Of a DNA stretch of 64,000 nt, positions 38,847 to 48,377 are shown piece after piece. Under the pieces are notes generated by a model, which saw only the letters and a list, made by a program, of their open reading frames with translations, searched no databases and was not told the origin of the DNA. The stretch comes from Paenibacillus humicola. Lineage in GTDB: Bacteria; Bacillota; Bacilli; Paenibacillales; Paenibacillaceae. The position numbers and the translations under genes are program-made. The stretch's first letter is position 1. The number at the start of each line of letters is the position of its first letter. The stretch spans positions 373,501-437,500 of the forward strand of contig NZ_JAQGPL010000001.1 of assembly GCF_028826105.1 (NCBI RefSeq). The letters are read 5' to 3'.

Positions 38847-39548
38847 TCAGGAAGATAATACGGCGGTCAGCTGCACCGTTTCGACGATCAGCGGCGTCCC
38901 GGCATAAATAACTCCGCTTTGCTGCGGAAAGGAAAGGCCTGCCGGAAAAATATCGTACGAGCCGCCCGGCTGCACGATGCCGTTAATATAGAGCGTGCCG
39001 AAGCTGCCCGGACCCGTGCCGGCAAATTCGGTAATCGGCTGGCCTTCATCGCCGGTAAACTGGTTGGCGGGAATCGTAACCGGCACCGTCAGATCAAGGT
39101 CGGTTTCCGGGGTGTTGAAGTAGCGGTTCACGGTCGGAATGACGGTAACGTCCGGGATTACGACGCTCCCCGGCGTGCCTTGAGGCCCCTGCTCGCCCTG
39201 CGCCCCTTGCGGGCCGCGTTCGCCGGGTACGCCCTGCGGCCCCTGAAGGCCCGGAACGGCTTGAGGTCCCTGAGCGCCCGGCCGTCCAGGCTCACCCTGC
39301 GAGCCTGCAAAGCCCCGCGTTACGGCCGGCCCCCGTTTCTTCACCCTTTTCGCCCTCGTAACCGATGCCGGAAAGACGCGAACGCGCCGGCATACAACCC
39401 GGAGCCTCGTACAAGCGGGTATGCGCCTCTTTTTGCGGATACGGCTTGATTTTTTCCGTTTCGCCCGGCATTTGCTTCCGGGTTCGCGCTCCGGACGTTT
39501 ACGGCTTCGATTGCGGCGCGCGGCGTGCTTCCTGACGGAACACCTCAT
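38847..39548 (-). CDS. Collagen-like protein with C-terminal DUF4183-type domain (possible frameshift)
   Basis: The 233-residue frame has about 15 Gly-X-Y triplets (around residues 79-128, rich in GPQ and GEQ) and a C-terminal DUF4183-like domain (FGTLYINGIVQPGG). It resembles BclA-type spore surface fibres. The first 78 residues are extremely Arg/Lys-rich. In the next frame, before a run of five G (plus-strand 39330-39334), the translation includes GYEGEKGEETG, which looks more collagen-like; a one-base indel there would join it to the triplet region. AAGGAG supports the 39548 start. N-terminus is therefore uncertain. Confidence 0.7.
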   Translation of the reverse strand: MRCSVRKHAARRNRSRKRPEREPGSKCRAKRKKSSRIRKKRRIPACTRLRVVCRRVRVFPASVTRAKRVKKRGPAVTRGFAGSQGEPGRPGAQGPQAVPGLQGPQGVPGERGPQGAQGEQGPQGTPGSVVIPDVTVIPTVNRYFNTPETDLDLTVPVTIPANQFTGDEGQPITEFAGTGPGSFGTLYINGIVQPGGSYDIFPAGLSFPQQSGVIYAGTPLIVETVQLTAVLSS

Positions 39549-39790
39549 GATCGGACACTCCTTGGGATGAATTCTCCATTAGCTATACATATGCCAAATG
39601 CATACGCGGAGAGTGGACGCATGACCGGCGGAGCGAACCGGAGCGTCTCATTCTCTCGCACCGAGGACTGGTGAGCAATCGCGGATAAAACGCATGACAC
39701 GGTCGGCGGGCAGTGGTACACTGGAACCAGGAACATCAAGAGATGGTGCATAATGGGATTGGATTAAACCCTTAGTAAGGAGTGAGGCGC

Positions 39791-40984
39791 ATGGAAGCGA
39801 CAATATTTCCGGATGAGAAGGAGTATTTGACCCCCTATTCCTTTTACCGTCGAATGAGGGATGAAAACCCGATTGCTTACGATCCGAAAGCGAAGCTTTG
39901 GGCAGTATTCCGTTATGACGATGTCCGCACCGTATTGAGCGATCACGACCGTTTCTCGTCGGATTTCACCAAATTCGATTCTTCGGAAACCGTCGGACGG
40001 CGCAAATCGTTAATCAGCATGGATCCGCCGGAGCACAAGCACTCGCGGGATTTGCTGACGAAGGCCTTTACGCCCCGCGCCGTCGCCAATATGGAACCAA
40101 GAATCGCCCAAATTGCGAACGATTTGTTGGATCAGGTGATCGACAAGGGCGAGATGGATTTTATCCGCGACTTTGCATCGCCGCTTCCGATCATCGTCAT
40201 TGCCGAAATGCTGGGCGTGCCGACGCAGGACCGCGATCAATTCAGAAGCTGGGCGGATGAATTGCTCCGGTTCACGGACAATCCGTTCGTCGACGCCGAG
40301 GCGAACAAAGAGCGGCGCGAGCGGGTACAGGCGGAAATGGACGATTATTTCCGGGGCATCATCGCGCAGCGAAAACGGGATCCGAAGGACGATCTGATTT
40401 CCAGCCTGATTCAGGCGGAAATCGGCGGCGAGAAGCTGACGGAGGAGCAAATTCTGTCGTTCTGCACGCTGCTGCTGCTGGCCGGGCACGTCACCACGAT
40501 CAATCTCCTCGGCAATTCGATGCTCTGCCTGACCGATTTTCCGGATGAGCTGAATAAGCTCTATGCGAAGCCGGATTTGATTCCATCGGCAATCGAGGAG
40601 GTTCTGCGTTACTCGTCTCCGGTTCAGCTCTTCTTCCGGATCGCGAACCGGGATATTGACATGGATGGGCGCCGGATCGAGAAGGGGCAGCGGATTATCG
40701 CCTGGATCGGCTCAGCGAACCGGGATGAAACCAAATTCGAAGCGCCCGACCGGTTCGATGTCACTCGCAGCCCGAACCCGCATATCGCATTCGGGTACGG
40801 CATTCATTTTTGCTTAGGGGCGCCGCTGGCCCGGTTGGAAGGGAAAGCGGCCTGGGAGACGCTGCTGTCCCGTATCGGCAGTTTCACGCGGATTCCCGGC
40901 ACACTGGAGCCCAGCGGCGGCTTCATCCTTCACGGGGTGAGAAGCCTGCCCATCGCATTCGAGCCTGTAAAAGTGCACCAGTAA
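39791..40984 (+). CDS. Cytochrome P450 (CYP107-like)
   Basis: A 397-residue soluble bacterial P450. Haem-ligand Cys341 is in FGYGIHFCLGAPLARLE, the I-helix oxygen-binding motif is AGHVTT, and the K-helix E-x-x-R is in EEVLRYSS. It hydroxylates a small organic substrate, with electrons from separate ferredoxin and reductase proteins not found here. The ATG at 39791 has AAGGAG nine bases upstream. A terminator follows, so it appears single. Substrate unknown. Confidence 0.93.
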   Translation: MEATIFPDEKEYLTPYSFYRRMRDENPIAYDPKAKLWAVFRYDDVRTVLSDHDRFSSDFTKFDSSETVGRRKSLISMDPPEHKHSRDLLTKAFTPRAVANMEPRIAQIANDLLDQVIDKGEMDFIRDFASPLPIIVIAEMLGVPTQDRDQFRSWADELLRFTDNPFVDAEANKERRERVQAEMDDYFRGIIAQRKRDPKDDLISSLIQAEIGGEKLTEEQILSFCTLLLLAGHVTTINLLGNSMLCLTDFPDELNKLYAKPDLIPSAIEEVLRYSSPVQLFFRIANRDIDMDGRRIEKGQRIIAWIGSANRDETKFEAPDRFDVTRSPNPHIAFGYGIHFCLGAPLARLEGKAAWETLLSRIGSFTRIPGTLEPSGGFILHGVRSLPIAFEPVKVHQ

Positions 40985-41002
40985 TCGTCGCATGATTCAT
41001 TT

Positions 41003-41045
41003 CCCCGTAAAGAAAGCGCGTCCCGCCGCTTTACGGGGATTTTCC
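41003..41045 (+). terminator. Terminator of the P450 gene
   Basis: CCCCGTAAAG pairs perfectly with CTTTACGGGG around a 16-base loop, then ATTTTCC. Confidence 0.8.
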
Positions 41046-41244
41046 TCGTCTTCCGGGAAGACGGGGAGACCGGCGGCCGGTCGGCCCGCATCAAAAAAAT
41101 GATATAGGCATTCCCCGGAAATGCTGGTATTGTATAACTAGAATGACCAGCTCGTTCCCGCAGCAGCAATCATGTAAGCGCATTATATGGAGTGCGACGC
41201 ATCGCACTCGGGGTGATATCGATCATTTTTCAGGAGGGATTGAA

Positions 41245-42144
41245 ATGGCATACAAGGTATTGACGGATGCGCAGGTGGAGCATTTCATCGAACGCGGGTG
41301 GGTGAAGCTCGAGCAGGCTTTTGCCGAGGAAGACGCCCTGGCGGCGCAGGATTTCGTTTGGAGACAGCTGAGTTTGCGGAATATCCGGAAAGACGACCCG
41401 TCGACCTGGACGCAGCCGCTTGTTCATATTAAGGAAAACTATGCTTCGGAGGAATTCAACCGGTGCAATACGCAGCGCTTTCAGGATGCGATCGAAGATT
41501 TGATCGGCCTTGACCGCTGGGCACTGAAAGGGTTTATGGTCATGTGGGGCTGGTGGCCGGTCAACTTTGCCGAAGGCTCGGATATCCCGTGGGACGTGCC
41601 GACGACGGGCTGGCACTATGACGGCTCTCATTTCCATCACCGCGTCAACAGCCGGGAGCAGGGGCTCCTGTGCATCCCGCTCTTCTCCAACATCAAGCCG
41701 CAGGGCGGCGGTACCCTGGTTGCGGAAGGGACGCACCATATAGTCGCCAATGTTCTGAATGAATATCCGGACGGGCTGCCGCATAAGGATGCGATCCGCA
41801 AATCGGTGGAAGCGCATCCGTGGCTGGCCGAATTGACCGGCGCCGCTCCCGCATCGGGCGAGAACCGCGTCGAGAAGTTCATGAATAACGCGTACCGCGA
41901 TCCGGCCGGCTTCGAGCTGCGCGTCGTCGAAACGATGGGCAGGCCGGGCGATGTGATGCTGTGCCACCCGTTCCTGTTCCATGCGCGTTCGCAGAACCAT
42001 CTGCGCATTCCCCGTTTTATGTGCAACCGGACGACGCCGCTGAAGGAGCCGATGAATCTGAACCGGGCCAATCCGGCGGACTATTCGCCGCTTGAGCGCA
42101 GCATTCGGTACAGCATCGATCATTACAGCAAAGCAGGCGTGTGA
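41245..42144 (+). CDS. Phytanoyl-CoA dioxygenase (PhyH)-family oxygenase
   Basis: A 299-residue 2-oxoglutarate/Fe(II) oxygenase. The metal site is visible as H124-x-D126 (TGWHYDGSH) with a distal His at 241 or 246 (CHPFLFHARSQN). It is larger than, and only distantly like, the PhyH protein at 17750-18523. Start ATG 41245 has AGGAGGG in front; the upstream frame is unsupported. A stem-loop after the stop separates it from the convergent histidine kinase. Confidence 0.88.
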   Translation: MAYKVLTDAQVEHFIERGWVKLEQAFAEEDALAAQDFVWRQLSLRNIRKDDPSTWTQPLVHIKENYASEEFNRCNTQRFQDAIEDLIGLDRWALKGFMVMWGWWPVNFAEGSDIPWDVPTTGWHYDGSHFHHRVNSREQGLLCIPLFSNIKPQGGGTLVAEGTHHIVANVLNEYPDGLPHKDAIRKSVEAHPWLAELTGAAPASGENRVEKFMNNAYRDPAGFELRVVETMGRPGDVMLCHPFLFHARSQNHLRIPRFMCNRTTPLKEPMNLNRANPADYSPLERSIRYSIDHYSKAGV

Positions 42145-42183
42145 TGTGAAAACCGCGGGCGTCGCCCGGCGGCGCCGAAATGC

Positions 42184-42237
42184 AAAATCGCCCTTTGCCC
42201 CTGCTCTGAACGGAGCGGGGCGGAGGGCGATTTTTTT
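42184..42237. terminator. Convergent terminator
   Basis: AAATCGCCCT...AGGGCGATTT with inner GCCCCTGCTC/GGAGCGGGGC pairing and T runs on both strands. It serves the PhyH gene and the opposing kinase gene. Confidence 0.85.
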
Positions 42238-42304
42238 CTAGCCGTCCTCCCGCGCCGGAGCGTTCCGCTGCAAAACGCCGGACAGGATGGCCGCCGTCAT
42301 GGCC

Positions 42305-44122
42305 TCATTCGGCCGAAATAACCCCGTCCGGCTGCGGGTGAAAGGCGATGGTGAACGTGGTGCCGTCCGGCCCCGTCTTGACGCGGATGGAGCCCCCGTG
42401 GCTCTCCGCGATGCTGCGGCATACAGGGAGGCCGAGACCGGTGCCCGTTTCCTTCGTCGTGAAGAACGGGGTGAAAATATCGTCCAGCAGCGCGCTGTCG
42501 ATGCCGCTGCCCTGATCGGAAACCTCCAGTACGACCTCCGCGTCCTCCATATAAGTACGGATCGTCAGCATGCCGCCGCTTGTCATCGCTTCAATGGCGT
42601 TGCGGCACAAGTTGAGCAGCAGCTGACGGATCTCCTTCTCGTTCAGCAGCAGCGGCCGGATTTTTCCGTATTCGATCGCGAGCTCTGTCCTGTGCTTCAG
42701 CGTATCCGCTTCAAGCAGCGGACGCATATAGGAGATGATGTCGTTCAGGTCATGCAGCTCTTTGCTTTCCATTTTGCTGCCCGCGATCGCCAAATATTCC
42801 GTGATAATCGAATTCGCACGCTCCAGCTCGTTCAGCATCAGTTCGAACCGGCTGCGGTGCTTGTTCATCTCGCTGCCCTTCATGAACAGCTGCAGGAAGC
42901 CCTTCACCGTCGTCATCGGGTTGCGGACCTCGTGGGCGATACTGGCGGCCATGGAGCCGAGCATATGATATTTATCCATCAGCAGGAGCCGCTTCTCGTT
43001 CTCCTTCATCTCCGTAATGTCCTTCATGATGAACAAAATGCAGTCCTCGTCGTCGATGGTGACCTTCTCGCCCGACAGCAGCCCGTAGCAAAGCCCGCCG
43101 GTTTTTTTGCGGTACGGCATCTCCCGGTTATGAACCGCGCCGTGCCGGGCGATCTCCTCAAAAAGCGTTTTCATCCTGTCCGGTGTCAGCCACATGCCGA
43201 AATGATGGACAGGGCCCGCGACCGAGAAGGAGCTGCCGTCCATGGCGAGATTCAGAAAATGGCGGTTCGCCTCGATAATGCGCCCGTCGCGGGCCGCCGC
43301 GATAAAATTGATCGTCGGCGCATTATGGAAGGCGATCGAAAATTTGCGGTTGGAAGCGGCGAGGCGCTCTTCGGTTTCTTTCTCATGGGTCGTATTGCGC
43401 CAAGAGACGGCAAAGCCGCCGCCAAAGCCGTGCAGGACCACCTCGAAAAAGCCATTGTGACGCCGGTCCGTATAATTGAGCTTGTCGATCTTCAGCGTTC
43501 GCCCTTCGGCGGCCGCCTGCAGAAGGGTGTCCCACATTTCGCTCGTGACGCCCGGGAAAAGGGTCAGGAAGCTGCTTGCGGCAAAGGCGTCCCTGCCGAT
43601 GCCGAGGTCGGCGCAGGCGGCTTCGTTCAGAAATTCGACGCGAAAATCGGAAGGGACGCCGTCCTCTCCGGGAATCGGCGCAAATATCCCGAAGCAATCG
43701 GGAATCCAGCTGAGACTGAATGGCGCATTATTACCGGGATCGGCGGTATGAACCGGCGGAGCCGGCAGACCGTGGACGGCTTTGCCGATGGCGTAAACGA
43801 TCCGCTTGCCGGGATCCGGGGCAAAACGCCACTCGACCGGGACGAAGGCCCCGGAGGCCGCGGCACAGCCGGCCGTCACGGCCGCCGGAGCTCCGCCGGC
43901 GAGGGCCCGGTCCCAGGCGAGGCGGAAAGCTTGCTGCTCTTCCTGCCGGATATAATCGGCCAGCCGGCCTCCGCGGGCAGGTCCGTCCGTTCCCAGCGTC
44001 CGGGAGAAGGCGCCGTTTGCCTGCAGCACGAGGCCGTTCCAGTCCGCAATGGCCATCAGCTCCGAGGAAAGCTCGAAAAATGATTCGAGGCGGCCTATAT
44101 CGCGTCCATCCTTTAGGATCAT
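42305..44122 (-). CDS. Soluble PAS sensor histidine kinase
   Basis: A 605-residue kinase without membrane segments. PAS-like regions lie at about 15-115, 135-260 and 265-385. The H-box is SIAHEVRNPMTTVKGFLQL, then the N-box (LLLNLCRNAIEAM), and G-boxes DQGSGID and GTGLGLPV. Architecture and H-box resemble Bacillus sporulation kinases (KinA/KinE type) that feed the Spo0 phosphorelay. There is no partner response regulator, as is usual for those. ATG 44122 follows GGTGAGAGAT; the upstream extension is less likely. Confidence 0.9.
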   Translation of the reverse strand: MILKDGRDIGRLESFFELSSELMAIADWNGLVLQANGAFSRTLGTDGPARGGRLADYIRQEEQQAFRLAWDRALAGGAPAAVTAGCAAASGAFVPVEWRFAPDPGKRIVYAIGKAVHGLPAPPVHTADPGNNAPFSLSWIPDCFGIFAPIPGEDGVPSDFRVEFLNEAACADLGIGRDAFAASSFLTLFPGVTSEMWDTLLQAAAEGRTLKIDKLNYTDRRHNGFFEVVLHGFGGGFAVSWRNTTHEKETEERLAASNRKFSIAFHNAPTINFIAAARDGRIIEANRHFLNLAMDGSSFSVAGPVHHFGMWLTPDRMKTLFEEIARHGAVHNREMPYRKKTGGLCYGLLSGEKVTIDDEDCILFIMKDITEMKENEKRLLLMDKYHMLGSMAASIAHEVRNPMTTVKGFLQLFMKGSEMNKHRSRFELMLNELERANSIITEYLAIAGSKMESKELHDLNDIISYMRPLLEADTLKHRTELAIEYGKIRPLLLNEKEIRQLLLNLCRNAIEAMTSGGMLTIRTYMEDAEVVLEVSDQGSGIDSALLDDIFTPFFTTKETGTGLGLPVCRSIAESHGGSIRVKTGPDGTTFTIAFHPQPDGVISAE

Positions 44123-44779
44123 ATCTCTCACCCGTTTGTTCGTCTTTAGGTGGATTATAGCACAAGAAATGGAGAAAACAGTGACAGCCATTTCCAACTG
44201 AGCCCGGTTGCCGAAAAAAATTTCATTTTGTCGAAAGGGGTCTAAAAAACAGGGACGGACTAAAGATGCAAGCCGCCGAAATTGGATCGGGGCCGGCCCG
44301 CCGCAGAGTCATTCTGCGCCGGATCGGCCCCATTTTGTATCGGCGGCCGCACGGATGCGGCCTGCCGTATAGAAGCGTAACGCACGGTTTCAGTGCGATT
44401 CTCACATGCACGAAAACAACGAAAGCCCTAACCTCTCAATCGTCCTTGCGGTTCCTCGACCGCGCCAGTGTGAATCCGTGTTCCTTCCATTCGGGTCGTC
44501 GTTCAAAAGGAATGTGGTTAACGGACGGAGCAAATCCATAGGTACATCGCGGAAAAACCAGGGGTTACACTACATATAAAGCATTATTATACACGTTTGT
44601 CCGACAGAAAGCAAGCCGTATGACATTTGTCACCCCGCGGCCTTTTATTTGTCATGCGAAAGAGATGTTAATCGTGAATACAAGGGGCTTTTGAAATCCG
44701 GTACGATGGATTCATCGAACACAACCGGCGACGGCGCCGCGAATACACGATGAACGAATCGAAAAGGAGCTGCATGCAA
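44123..44779. other. Intergenic region between divergent kinase and ABC operon
   Basis: No gene is recognised. At 44289-44335 GGGGCCG...CGGCCCC with an inner GCAGA/TCTGC pair is followed by ATTTT, and may be a plus-strand terminator. Promoters of both flanking units should lie here, but no good -35/-10 pair was fixed. Confidence 0.5.
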
Positions 44780-45673
44780 ATGAAAGCCGCAATTGAACTG
44801 AGGCATGTCACGAAGGTGTACAAAGGCAAGAAGGCCGTGGACGATTTGTCGCTGACGGTGGAGGAAGGCTCCGTCGTCGCGCTGCTCGGGCCGAACGGAG
44901 CAGGCAAAACGACGACGGTCTCGATGATTCTCGGCCTGCAGCAGCCGACATCCGGCGAGGTGAAGCTGCTTGGAGGAGCCCCGGGCGACCGCGGTATCCG
45001 GAGCCGGATCGGGGCTATGCTGCAGGAGGTAAGCGTCATCGACAATCTGAAGGTGTCGGAGACGATCCGGTTGTTTCGCAGCTTCTACGACAACCCGATG
45101 CCGCTCGAACAGCTGCTGCGCATCTCGGGACTCGAGGACGAGAAGGATAAAATCGCTTCGTCTCTGTCCGGAGGCCAGCAGCGCCGGCTCGGCTTTGCGC
45201 TGGCGGCGGCCGGCGATCCGGAGGTGCTGTTCCTCGACGAGCCGACGGTCGGCATGGACGTGACGAGCCGCCAGCTGTTCTGGGACACGGTGCGGGCAAT
45301 GGCGACGCGGGGCCGGACGATTATTTTGACGACGCATTATTTGGAGGAAGCGGACAGCATCGCGGATCGGGTCGTCGTCATCAACAACGGCCGGCTGGTG
45401 GCCGACGGCACGCCGAGCCAGATCAAGGCGGAAACGACGGGCCGGATCATCTCGTTCACGGCCGGAGCCACGTTGACGACGGAGAAGCTTCACTCCGTAC
45501 CGGGCGTTCGGGACGTCGAATGGAACGGGCGGCGGGTGAAGCTGTACAGCGGTGATACGGACCGTCTGATCGCGGAGCTGATCGGGCGGCGGGTCGAGAT
45601 GAAGGACATCGAAATCCAGAGCGGCGGACTGGAAGAAGCGTTTCAGTCGCTCGTCGGCAGCGCGAAAGAATAA
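44780..45673 (+). CDS. ABC transporter ATP-binding protein (YvfR-like)
   Basis: A 297-residue ABC ATPase with Walker A GPNGAGKTT, signature LSGGQQRR, and Walker B VLFLDEPTVGMD. The extra C-terminal domain (about 220-297) is typical of drug/antibiotic-export ATPases of the DrrA type. It is first in an operon with an ABC-2 permease, DesK-type kinase and NarL-type regulator, the same order as B. subtilis yvfRSTU. AAGGAG fits ATG 44780; 44774 and 44750 are in-frame alternatives. Confidence 0.9.
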   Translation: MKAAIELRHVTKVYKGKKAVDDLSLTVEEGSVVALLGPNGAGKTTTVSMILGLQQPTSGEVKLLGGAPGDRGIRSRIGAMLQEVSVIDNLKVSETIRLFRSFYDNPMPLEQLLRISGLEDEKDKIASSLSGGQQRRLGFALAAAGDPEVLFLDEPTVGMDVTSRQLFWDTVRAMATRGRTIILTTHYLEEADSIADRVVVINNGRLVADGTPSQIKAETTGRIISFTAGATLTTEKLHSVPGVRDVEWNGRRVKLYSGDTDRLIAELIGRRVEMKDIEIQSGGLEEAFQSLVGSAKE

Positions 45674-45699
45674 ACATTCGATAAGGAGATGGAATTCAA

Positions 45700-46455
45700 A
45701 TGAACGGTTCGATTTGGAAATCGGTTGTCGGTCAATGCAAAGCGGAGCTGCTCCGCACGATACGCAACAGGCGGTTCGTCCTTTTCTCGGTGCTGATGCC
45801 GATCATCTTCTACTTTATTTTCACCAGCACGGTTCCGGCCAGTACCAAAATCGGCGGAGTCGACTGGAGCGCGTATTATCTGATGTCGATGACCGCGTAC
45901 GGCGTGATCGGCTCCGGCATTACGTCGCTTTCCATGAAGCTTTCCAGGGAACGCTCGCAGGGCTGGACGCGTCTGCTGCGGATTACGCCGCTGCCGTCCT
46001 GGGCATTCGTCGTCTCCAAGCTGGTCGCGCAGGGCATCCTGAACTTCTGCTCCATTACGCTGATGTTTATCATGGGGGCGGCCGCCAAGGGCATCAGCCT
46101 GCCGGCCGGCGTTTGGATCGAATGCGGCCTTTGGATCTGGATCGGAGGCTTCGCATTTATGGCACTCGGCTCGTTGATCGGCACGATCCGCAACACCGAC
46201 GTGGTGCAGGTTGTTTCGACGATCGTGTATATCGGGCTCTCCCTGCTCGGCGGGCTGTGGATGCCGACTACGACGATGTCCCATACGCTGCAGGATATCG
46301 CCAAAGCGCTGCCGACCTACCGGCTGGGCCAAGGCGCCTGGAGCCTCATAGCCGGCGGTTCGATTCCGTGGCAGGGTATTCTGATTCTATGTGCGTATGT
46401 GGCCGTTTGTATGATATTATCTTCCTATATTATTCGAAAACAGGAAGCGGTTTGA
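45700..46455 (+). CDS. ABC-2 type permease (YvfS-like)
   Basis: The 251-residue membrane protein has six hydrophobic segments and a cytoplasmic N-terminus, the layout of ABC-2 export permeases. It would form the channel for the ATPase encoded 26 bases upstream. It ends three bases before the kinase gene. The exported compound is not indicated; related systems respond to membrane-active antibiotics or lipids. Confidence 0.88.
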   Translation: MNGSIWKSVVGQCKAELLRTIRNRRFVLFSVLMPIIFYFIFTSTVPASTKIGGVDWSAYYLMSMTAYGVIGSGITSLSMKLSRERSQGWTRLLRITPLPSWAFVVSKLVAQGILNFCSITLMFIMGAAAKGISLPAGVWIECGLWIWIGGFAFMALGSLIGTIRNTDVVQVVSTIVYIGLSLLGGLWMPTTTMSHTLQDIAKALPTYRLGQGAWSLIAGGSIPWQGILILCAYVAVCMILSSYIIRKQEAV

Positions 46456-46458
46456 TTC

Positions 46459-47589
46459 ATGAGCACATCGGTTGCGCGGCCGGCTCGCCGGCCGCCTATG
46501 GTTTTTTCGATCGTATGGCTGATTTATATGGCCTATCCGGTCCAGACGCTGCTTCAGCGGCCGACAGGCGAAATGATCGCCGGTCTGGCCCTGTCGGCCG
46601 TCTTTATCTTCATGTATGTGTACAGCTTTCGAAACATCCGCGGGCGGTTTGAGCTCACATTGGCTCAGATGGCCATTATTACGTATTTCGTCTTCAGGTA
46701 CGACATCAATTTCTTCTATATGTGTTTTTACCCCGCGCCCATTATCGGCATGATGCCGTCCATACGAAAAACGGCTGTCTCCTATGCGTTTTTGGCCGCG
46801 CTGCTGGTGTTCACGCTTACGTATTATTGGAGCGGCCTCCAGGAAAGCGATGTGATCCAGGTGCTGGTCGCCGTCTTCCTCGTTCTCGTGATGCCGGTCG
46901 CGTTCCGGCTGGGAAGGCGGGCGGTGGAGCTGCGGGAGAAGCTCGATCTGGCCAACGAGGAAATCGCGCGGCTGTCGAAGAACGAGGAACGGCAGCGCAT
47001 CTCGCGGGACCTGCACGATACCCTCGGCCATACGCTGTCGCTCATAACGCTGAAGAGCGAGCTGGCCGAGAAGCTGATTGCGAAAAACCCGGAGCGCGCC
47101 GCGCAGGAGGTGCGGGACATTCAGGCGACTTCGCGCGCCGCGCTGCGGCAGGTGCGCGAGCTCGTGTCCGGCATGAACACGGCGACGGTCGAAGACGAAA
47201 TAACGCATGCGAAGCAAATTCTTGCCGCTGCGAACATCAAGCTGGAGGTGCGGGGCCGCTTCGGCGAGCCGGCCGTCCAGCCGATTGTCGATAACATCCT
47301 CGGCATGTGCCTGCGTGAGTCGGTCACCAACGTGGTCAAGCACAGCAGGGCGAGCGCCTGCGTCGTGGAGCGCGGCGAGGAGGGCTCGACACTGATGCTC
47401 GCCGTCTCCGACAACGGGCGCGGGATGAACGCAAAGCAGATCGAAGCCCTCACGGGAGGCAGCGGGCTGAAGGGCATGCGCGAGCGGTTGAAGCTGGTGG
47501 AAGGCGAGGTGAGGTTCGAATCCGGAGCAGACGAAGGAACGCGCGTCGTATTTGCGGTGCCGCGGGTGTCGAGATCGGCTTCGTCATGA
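46459..47589 (+). CDS. Sensor histidine kinase, DesK type
   Basis: The 376-residue protein has an N-terminal block of about five hydrophobic segments (to about residue 150), HisKA_3 phosphoacceptor region ERQRISRDLHDTLGHTLS, and a short HATPase domain (NGRGMN, GSGLKGMRERL). It resembles DesK and YvfT, which sense membrane state. It should phosphorylate the NarL-type regulator encoded 86 bases on and so control the ABC pair. Confidence 0.92.
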   Translation: MSTSVARPARRPPMVFSIVWLIYMAYPVQTLLQRPTGEMIAGLALSAVFIFMYVYSFRNIRGRFELTLAQMAIITYFVFRYDINFFYMCFYPAPIIGMMPSIRKTAVSYAFLAALLVFTLTYYWSGLQESDVIQVLVAVFLVLVMPVAFRLGRRAVELREKLDLANEEIARLSKNEERQRISRDLHDTLGHTLSLITLKSELAEKLIAKNPERAAQEVRDIQATSRAALRQVRELVSGMNTATVEDEITHAKQILAAANIKLEVRGRFGEPAVQPIVDNILGMCLRESVTNVVKHSRASACVVERGEEGSTLMLAVSDNGRGMNAKQIEALTGGSGLKGMRERLKLVEGEVRFESGADEGTRVVFAVPRVSRSASS

Positions 47590-47675
47590 ACCGATTTTGA
47601 AATCTGCCGCCATTCGAGCATCTGTCGAAAGCGGGTGTTCCCGATTGATGCGGGTCAATACGAAGGAGGGTCGGC

Positions 47676-48278
47676 GTGAAGGTCATTGTAGCGGAGGATC
47701 AGGGGATGCTGCGCGGCGCGCTCAGCGCGCTGCTCGATCTCGAAGACGATATTGAAGTGATCGGTCAGGCCGAGAACGGCGAGCAGGCGCTGCAGATGAT
47801 TTGCACGAACGGGCCGGACATTTGCGTAATGGACATCGAAATGCCGCTCATGTCCGGTCTGGACGTAGCCGAGAAGCTGAAGGAGCTGGGGCATCCGTGC
47901 AAGGTCGTCATTCTGACGACGTTCTCGCGGGCCGGTTATTTTCAGCGGGCGATTCGCGCGGGGGTGAAAGGCTTTCTGCTCAAGGATTCGCCGATCGACG
48001 AGCTCGGCGAAGCGCTGCGCAGCGTCGCCCGCGGCGGCCGGGCGGTCAGCCCCGAGCTGGCGATGACGTTCTGGGAAGCGGAGAATCCGCTCAGCGAGCG
48101 GGAGCGCGAGGTGCTGAAGCTGGCGCGGGAAGGGCTGTCCGCCGGCGATATCGCGAAGAAGCTGTATTTGTCCGCCGGGACGGTGCGCAATTATTTGTCC
48201 GAAGCGATTCAGAAGCTGGAAGCGAAAAACCGCATCGACGCGATCGTCATCGCGGAAAAGAACGGCTGGCTGGACTGA
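47676..48278 (+). CDS. Response regulator, NarL/DesR type
   Basis: A 200-residue regulator: receiver domain (about 1-118, phosphoacceptor Asp in CVMDIEMP, conserved Lys in LLKDSP) and LuxR-type helix-turn-helix (about 135-195: SEREREVLKLAREGLSAGDI). GTG start behind GGAGG. Partner of the upstream DesK-type kinase. It probably activates the operon's ABC genes. Confidence 0.93.
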   Translation: MKVIVAEDQGMLRGALSALLDLEDDIEVIGQAENGEQALQMICTNGPDICVMDIEMPLMSGLDVAEKLKELGHPCKVVILTTFSRAGYFQRAIRAGVKGFLLKDSPIDELGEALRSVARGGRAVSPELAMTFWEAENPLSEREREVLKLAREGLSAGDIAKKLYLSAGTVRNYLSEAIQKLEAKNRIDAIVIAEKNGWLD

Positions 48279-48326
48279 GGGCCGCCTTCATCATTGCCAC
48301 GGATTTCCGTACCGATAAACCTAAAC

Positions 48327-48366
48327 GGCGCCCTTCGTTTTGCCTGTCGGCAGAGTGAAGGGCGCC
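48327..48366. terminator. Convergent hairpin between two ABC operons
   Basis: GGCGCCCTTC pairs perfectly with GAAGGGCGCC. There is no strong T run on either side, but its place between converging operons suggests termination. Confidence 0.55.
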
Positions 48367-48377
48367 GGCGGTTTAAT

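Noticed and set aside
42287-44083. 598-codon plus-strand open frame opposite the PAS histidine kinase
   Set aside because: The minus strand encodes clear H-, N- and G-boxes; the plus-strand frame shows no domain.
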